A stretch of 64,000 nucleotides of DNA from Psychrobacter sp. ANT_WB68. GTDB lineage: Bacteria; Pseudomonadota; Gammaproteobacteria; Pseudomonadales; Moraxellaceae. The stretch lies in NCBI RefSeq assembly GCF_008369115.1, contig NZ_VOAZ01000001.1, forward strand, positions 1,178,001-1,242,000, given 5' to 3'. The first letter of the stretch is position 1. Every line of letters starts with the position of its first letter. The notes below the pieces were generated by a model. The model searched no databases. It was not told where the DNA came from and saw nothing but the letters and a program-made list of their open reading frames with translations. Position numbers and translations under genes: made by a program. Below, in pieces: positions 61,373-64,000 of this stretch.

Positions 61373-64000
61373 TTATAAGGCTATTAGCGCTTCGTCCATT
61401 GCCGAAAATAAAGGCGCTGATAAGGTTGGCAGGGCGTCTTTTAACTTGGCAAAAACATCTTGTTTATAAAGAATATATTGCCATAGCTCATGCTGTGAGC
61501 AAGTGTCATAGATAACATCGCTGTTAAAGCTCGGCCATAACCAACTTTCAAAGTCACTACGCTTCGGCTGATAATCGGTATCTTTTGCTTTGGCTTCATT
61601 GAGCTTATCAAGGTAAGAAAGCGCATGAACTGGCAGCACCGTCATCGGTATCTTGCCAGCCATATGTGCAAACCTTACCCATTTAAGCAATTCTGCCAAA
61701 GCTGTATCATAAGCAATAGGTGCAAGCTCAAAGGTGGTTTTACCTTTAAACTTTTTATACTCATCGCTGCCTTTATTGAAGCGCCAAATACTTCTACCGT
61801 CGCTAGCAGCAACTTGCGCGTCAGTGGTATGGCGTGCAACCTGCCAATAAACATGCGCCAACCAAAAATGCAGTAAATATTGCGTACGCGCGCTATTGGG
61901 CCGAATATTTAACCACAGCTCAGTTAAAGATGACTGGTTTTGTGATTTATCAGGGTTAGGATCAAGGCTAGGATTATGATTGTGATTAGCAACGGGCACC
62001 ATACCTTTGATCTGTAATTTGCCTTGTGGATTTATATCTGGGGTCACAACCGTGGTCATGGTCTCAGCACAAGGGGTTAGTAAGACTCTACTATTACTAG
62101 CACTACCATGAGCATCTATCCCTAATGACGATAGCTGGTCGGCAAACTCTTGGCATTGCTGTTGCAGTTTAAGCTGCTGATACTGCAGCGTTGATTGCCG
62201 CGCCACGCCAGCTGGCATGACTGGGTCGTATAGTAGTTTGCTGAGAGGTTTCTTAGTCTGGCTACTGATACTTGCTTTATCATTTACCTCATCAGTAACG
62301 ATATCACTCTCTTTATTTAATTCATCAAGCAGCTGCGTATTCACGGCATAAGCGCTTAGACCTGATAATGACAAAGGTTCTTGATGTGCCATTTCATCTT
62401 CTGGTAAAACCACATGCACTTGCTGCTCGCGTAAAAACTGCTTGGCAGGATGACGAACTTGGTAGTAGAGCGACTGCATATCGACTTGGTTAATCTCAAA
62501 CTGCTCTTCTATACCCGCTACCGCGGCATGGGACGAAGCGCTATTTAAAACAATACGTTGAGCAATATTTCTATAATCCTCGCTACTAGGTAGATTAACC
62601 TTGATGGCTGGCAAGCTGGCGTCATCGTAAGTATGCAAGCGCTCAAACACCTCATGCCATACTTTGGCTGGGGCGTTGGTACTTTGTTGGTACAGCTTTT
62701 CCTTTTGCATAGCGCGGGCAAGCAAGTCCATCAATGCTTGCCCATCCTCTTCGCTAGCTGTTAGGTTATCTGAGCCAACGGCATCAGCCGCTGATTGCAC
62801 AAATACCTCTTCGGCAAAAGGCAACGCGGGATGACGGGTCACTAACCACTGTTCAATCAGCTTAGGCAGATAACGCTGCACTTGCGCTGCCAACGCCGAT
62901 TGCTCATCACCATTAACAGTCGTTAAAGATTTGCTCTTAAGCTGCTCAGTTTTTAGCGGATCCCACTGCCATTGCACTTCACCTTGTAAAAACTGCAATA
63001 ACTCACTCACCGGATTAGCAGGCAAGTGCTCATGAGCATCGGTCAAGCGCTGACCATTATAAAAGATCCAACAAGCATTGCGCGCACACAATAATGCATC
63101 CAAAAACGCCCCATTATCATCATCTTCGCTAAACCTATCGCCGCGACGTGCCAGCCCAGACTTCATCAAATCATAACGATTGTCGCGGTCACGGTTGGGG
63201 AACTCAGCCAAATCCATATTGAGCATCACAACCAAGCCAAACGGTACGTTACGCAATGCACCAAAGCGTCCAAAGGTAATCACCCCTGTCGGCTCGGCAC
63301 TGACCTGTTGGCTCTCTAGCTCGTCTTCGATACTATCGAGCATAAAACTAAGCTTTAATGGCAGATTGCTGACTTGCGATAATTTTGATTCTACTTGGCT
63401 GGCTTCAAGTTGTAATAAGCTTGATAGATTCTCTGGCGTTTCGTTGTCGACTGTCGTATGCGGCTGATTGTTGTTTTCGCTATGGTAGCGCTGATAATGA
63501 CGATTGGCACGTAAACTGCTCTTAAAGCCATTCATTGCATTAAAGATGGCGCGCATCGGACGCGTTTGATCAAGGGCGCCAAAATACGGATGGATGATAT
63601 GGTTCTCAATATTATTGAGCCATTTTTCGGCATTATAACGGGCTTCAAACTCGTAACGGCAATGATGTAAGCCATTATAGACGCGGCATAAGGCTTCAAT
63701 AATCGCGGCATCTGCCAAGCTAATCGCTGACATAGGTACGGTTTTTTCCGCTAAAGCATTGTCTTGCCAGTTATCAGGATAGAGGCAATCACTAATCTGC
63801 GCCTCGGGCATGACCAAACCTAGTGCCACTTTATCTAACGCATGAGCAAAGCTAAACCGATAATCATAATCGTCCACGTCAAGCGTTTGCTGCAAATGCG
63901 CCTCATCAAAACCGCGTACGAATCCTGCTTGCTCTAATAAATCACAGGCGCGGCTCATCTGCTCATGCGTTAAGCCAAGACTTTCATATAGCGGCGGCAG
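61373..64000 (-). CDS. recC: Exonuclease V gamma subunit RecC (N-terminus outside window)
   Basis: 875 C-terminal residues of RecC; the frame is open to the window edge, so the start lies beyond 64000. RecC recognises Chi and holds RecB and RecD. Diagnostic stretches are GVITFGRFGALRNVPFGLVVMLNMDLAEFPNRDRDNRYDLM and RRGDRFSEDDDNGAFLDALLCARNACWIFYNGQ, equivalent to the inactive-helicase region of E. coli RecC, and the C-terminal nuclease-like domain. recB begins 77 bp after the stop. The order recC-recB-recD without intervening ptrA fits non-enteric gammaproteobacteria. Confidence 0.93.
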   Translation of the reverse strand: MPPLYESLGLTHEQMSRACDLLEQAGFVRGFDEAHLQQTLDVDDYDYRFSFAHALDKVALGLVMPEAQISDCLYPDNWQDNALAEKTVPMSAISLADAAIIEALCRVYNGLHHCRYEFEARYNAEKWLNNIENHIIHPYFGALDQTRPMRAIFNAMNGFKSSLRANRHYQRYHSENNNQPHTTVDNETPENLSSLLQLEASQVESKLSQVSNLPLKLSFMLDSIEDELESQQVSAEPTGVITFGRFGALRNVPFGLVVMLNMDLAEFPNRDRDNRYDLMKSGLARRGDRFSEDDDNGAFLDALLCARNACWIFYNGQRLTDAHEHLPANPVSELLQFLQGEVQWQWDPLKTEQLKSKSLTTVNGDEQSALAAQVQRYLPKLIEQWLVTRHPALPFAEEVFVQSAADAVGSDNLTASEEDGQALMDLLARAMQKEKLYQQSTNAPAKVWHEVFERLHTYDDASLPAIKVNLPSSEDYRNIAQRIVLNSASSHAAVAGIEEQFEINQVDMQSLYYQVRHPAKQFLREQQVHVVLPEDEMAHQEPLSLSGLSAYAVNTQLLDELNKESDIVTDEVNDKASISSQTKKPLSKLLYDPVMPAGVARQSTLQYQQLKLQQQCQEFADQLSSLGIDAHGSASNSRVLLTPCAETMTTVVTPDINPQGKLQIKGMVPVANHNHNPSLDPNPDKSQNQSSLTELWLNIRPNSARTQYLLHFWLAHVYWQVARHTTDAQVAASDGRSIWRFNKGSDEYKKFKGKTTFELAPIAYDTALAELLKWVRFAHMAGKIPMTVLPVHALSYLDKLNEAKAKDTDYQPKRSDFESWLWPSFNSDVIYDTCSQHELWQYILYKQDVFAKLKDALPTLSAPLFSAMDEALIAL

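Overview
The window looks like chromosomal DNA of a gammaproteobacterium of the family Moraxellaceae, most likely Psychrobacter or a close relative. This rests on the moderate-to-low GC content, the protein style, and the combination of a methylcitrate cluster using AcnD/PrpF, a heterosubunit bacterioferritin pair and a DUF2868/DUF3482 pair. The assignment is inference; no database search was possible. I saw no rRNA, tRNA, CRISPR array, insertion sequence or prophage.

Layout. 1-332: 5' part of a lipoprotein gene. 715-6103: sulfate uptake, with two periplasmic binding lipoproteins followed by cysT, cysW and cysA. 6257-8554: an ArsR-type regulator, then iron storage (bfd behind a Fur-box-like site and two dissimilar bacterioferritin subunits). 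8705-15217: a 14-TM drug exporter, a YghU-type glutathione transferase, a DUF1176 protein and a DEAD-box RNA helicase with a long leader. 15456-22293: a probable catabolic unit of a DUF819 membrane protein, HyuB, HyuA and an AraC-type regulator, with a 21-bp-spaced direct repeat in front of hyuB that fits an AraC-type operator. 22396-27783: a RhuM-Fic fusion, MtfA, small exported proteins and two adjacent single-TM proteins sharing an unusual C-terminal motif.

27993-48837 is the propionate (2-methylcitrate) region: a LysR regulator, an Nramp-fold transporter without the canonical metal-binding residues, prpB, prpC, acnD, prpF, an ABC exporter, an ElaA-type acetyltransferase and prpD. Its first 6928 bp are present twice in direct tandem (27993-34920 and 34921-41848). 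I found a single base difference between the copies. The duplication leaves a 5' fragment of acnD in the first copy and places the second lysR 31 bp behind that fragment, without the promoter of the original, so the regulator may now be transcribed from the prp operon.

48868-64000: an SDR oxidoreductase, the DUF2868/DUF3482 pair, an unrecognised protein, hpt, and on the minus strand recC (cut by the window end), recB and recD. A 17-bp word occurs three times inside recD and recB, always in the same reading frame.

The best candidates for something undescribed are the LysR/Nramp-like/prp unit with its tandem duplication, the paired membrane proteins with the DFxQExQxTLFR motif, and the DUF819-HyuBA-AraC unit with its putative operator.
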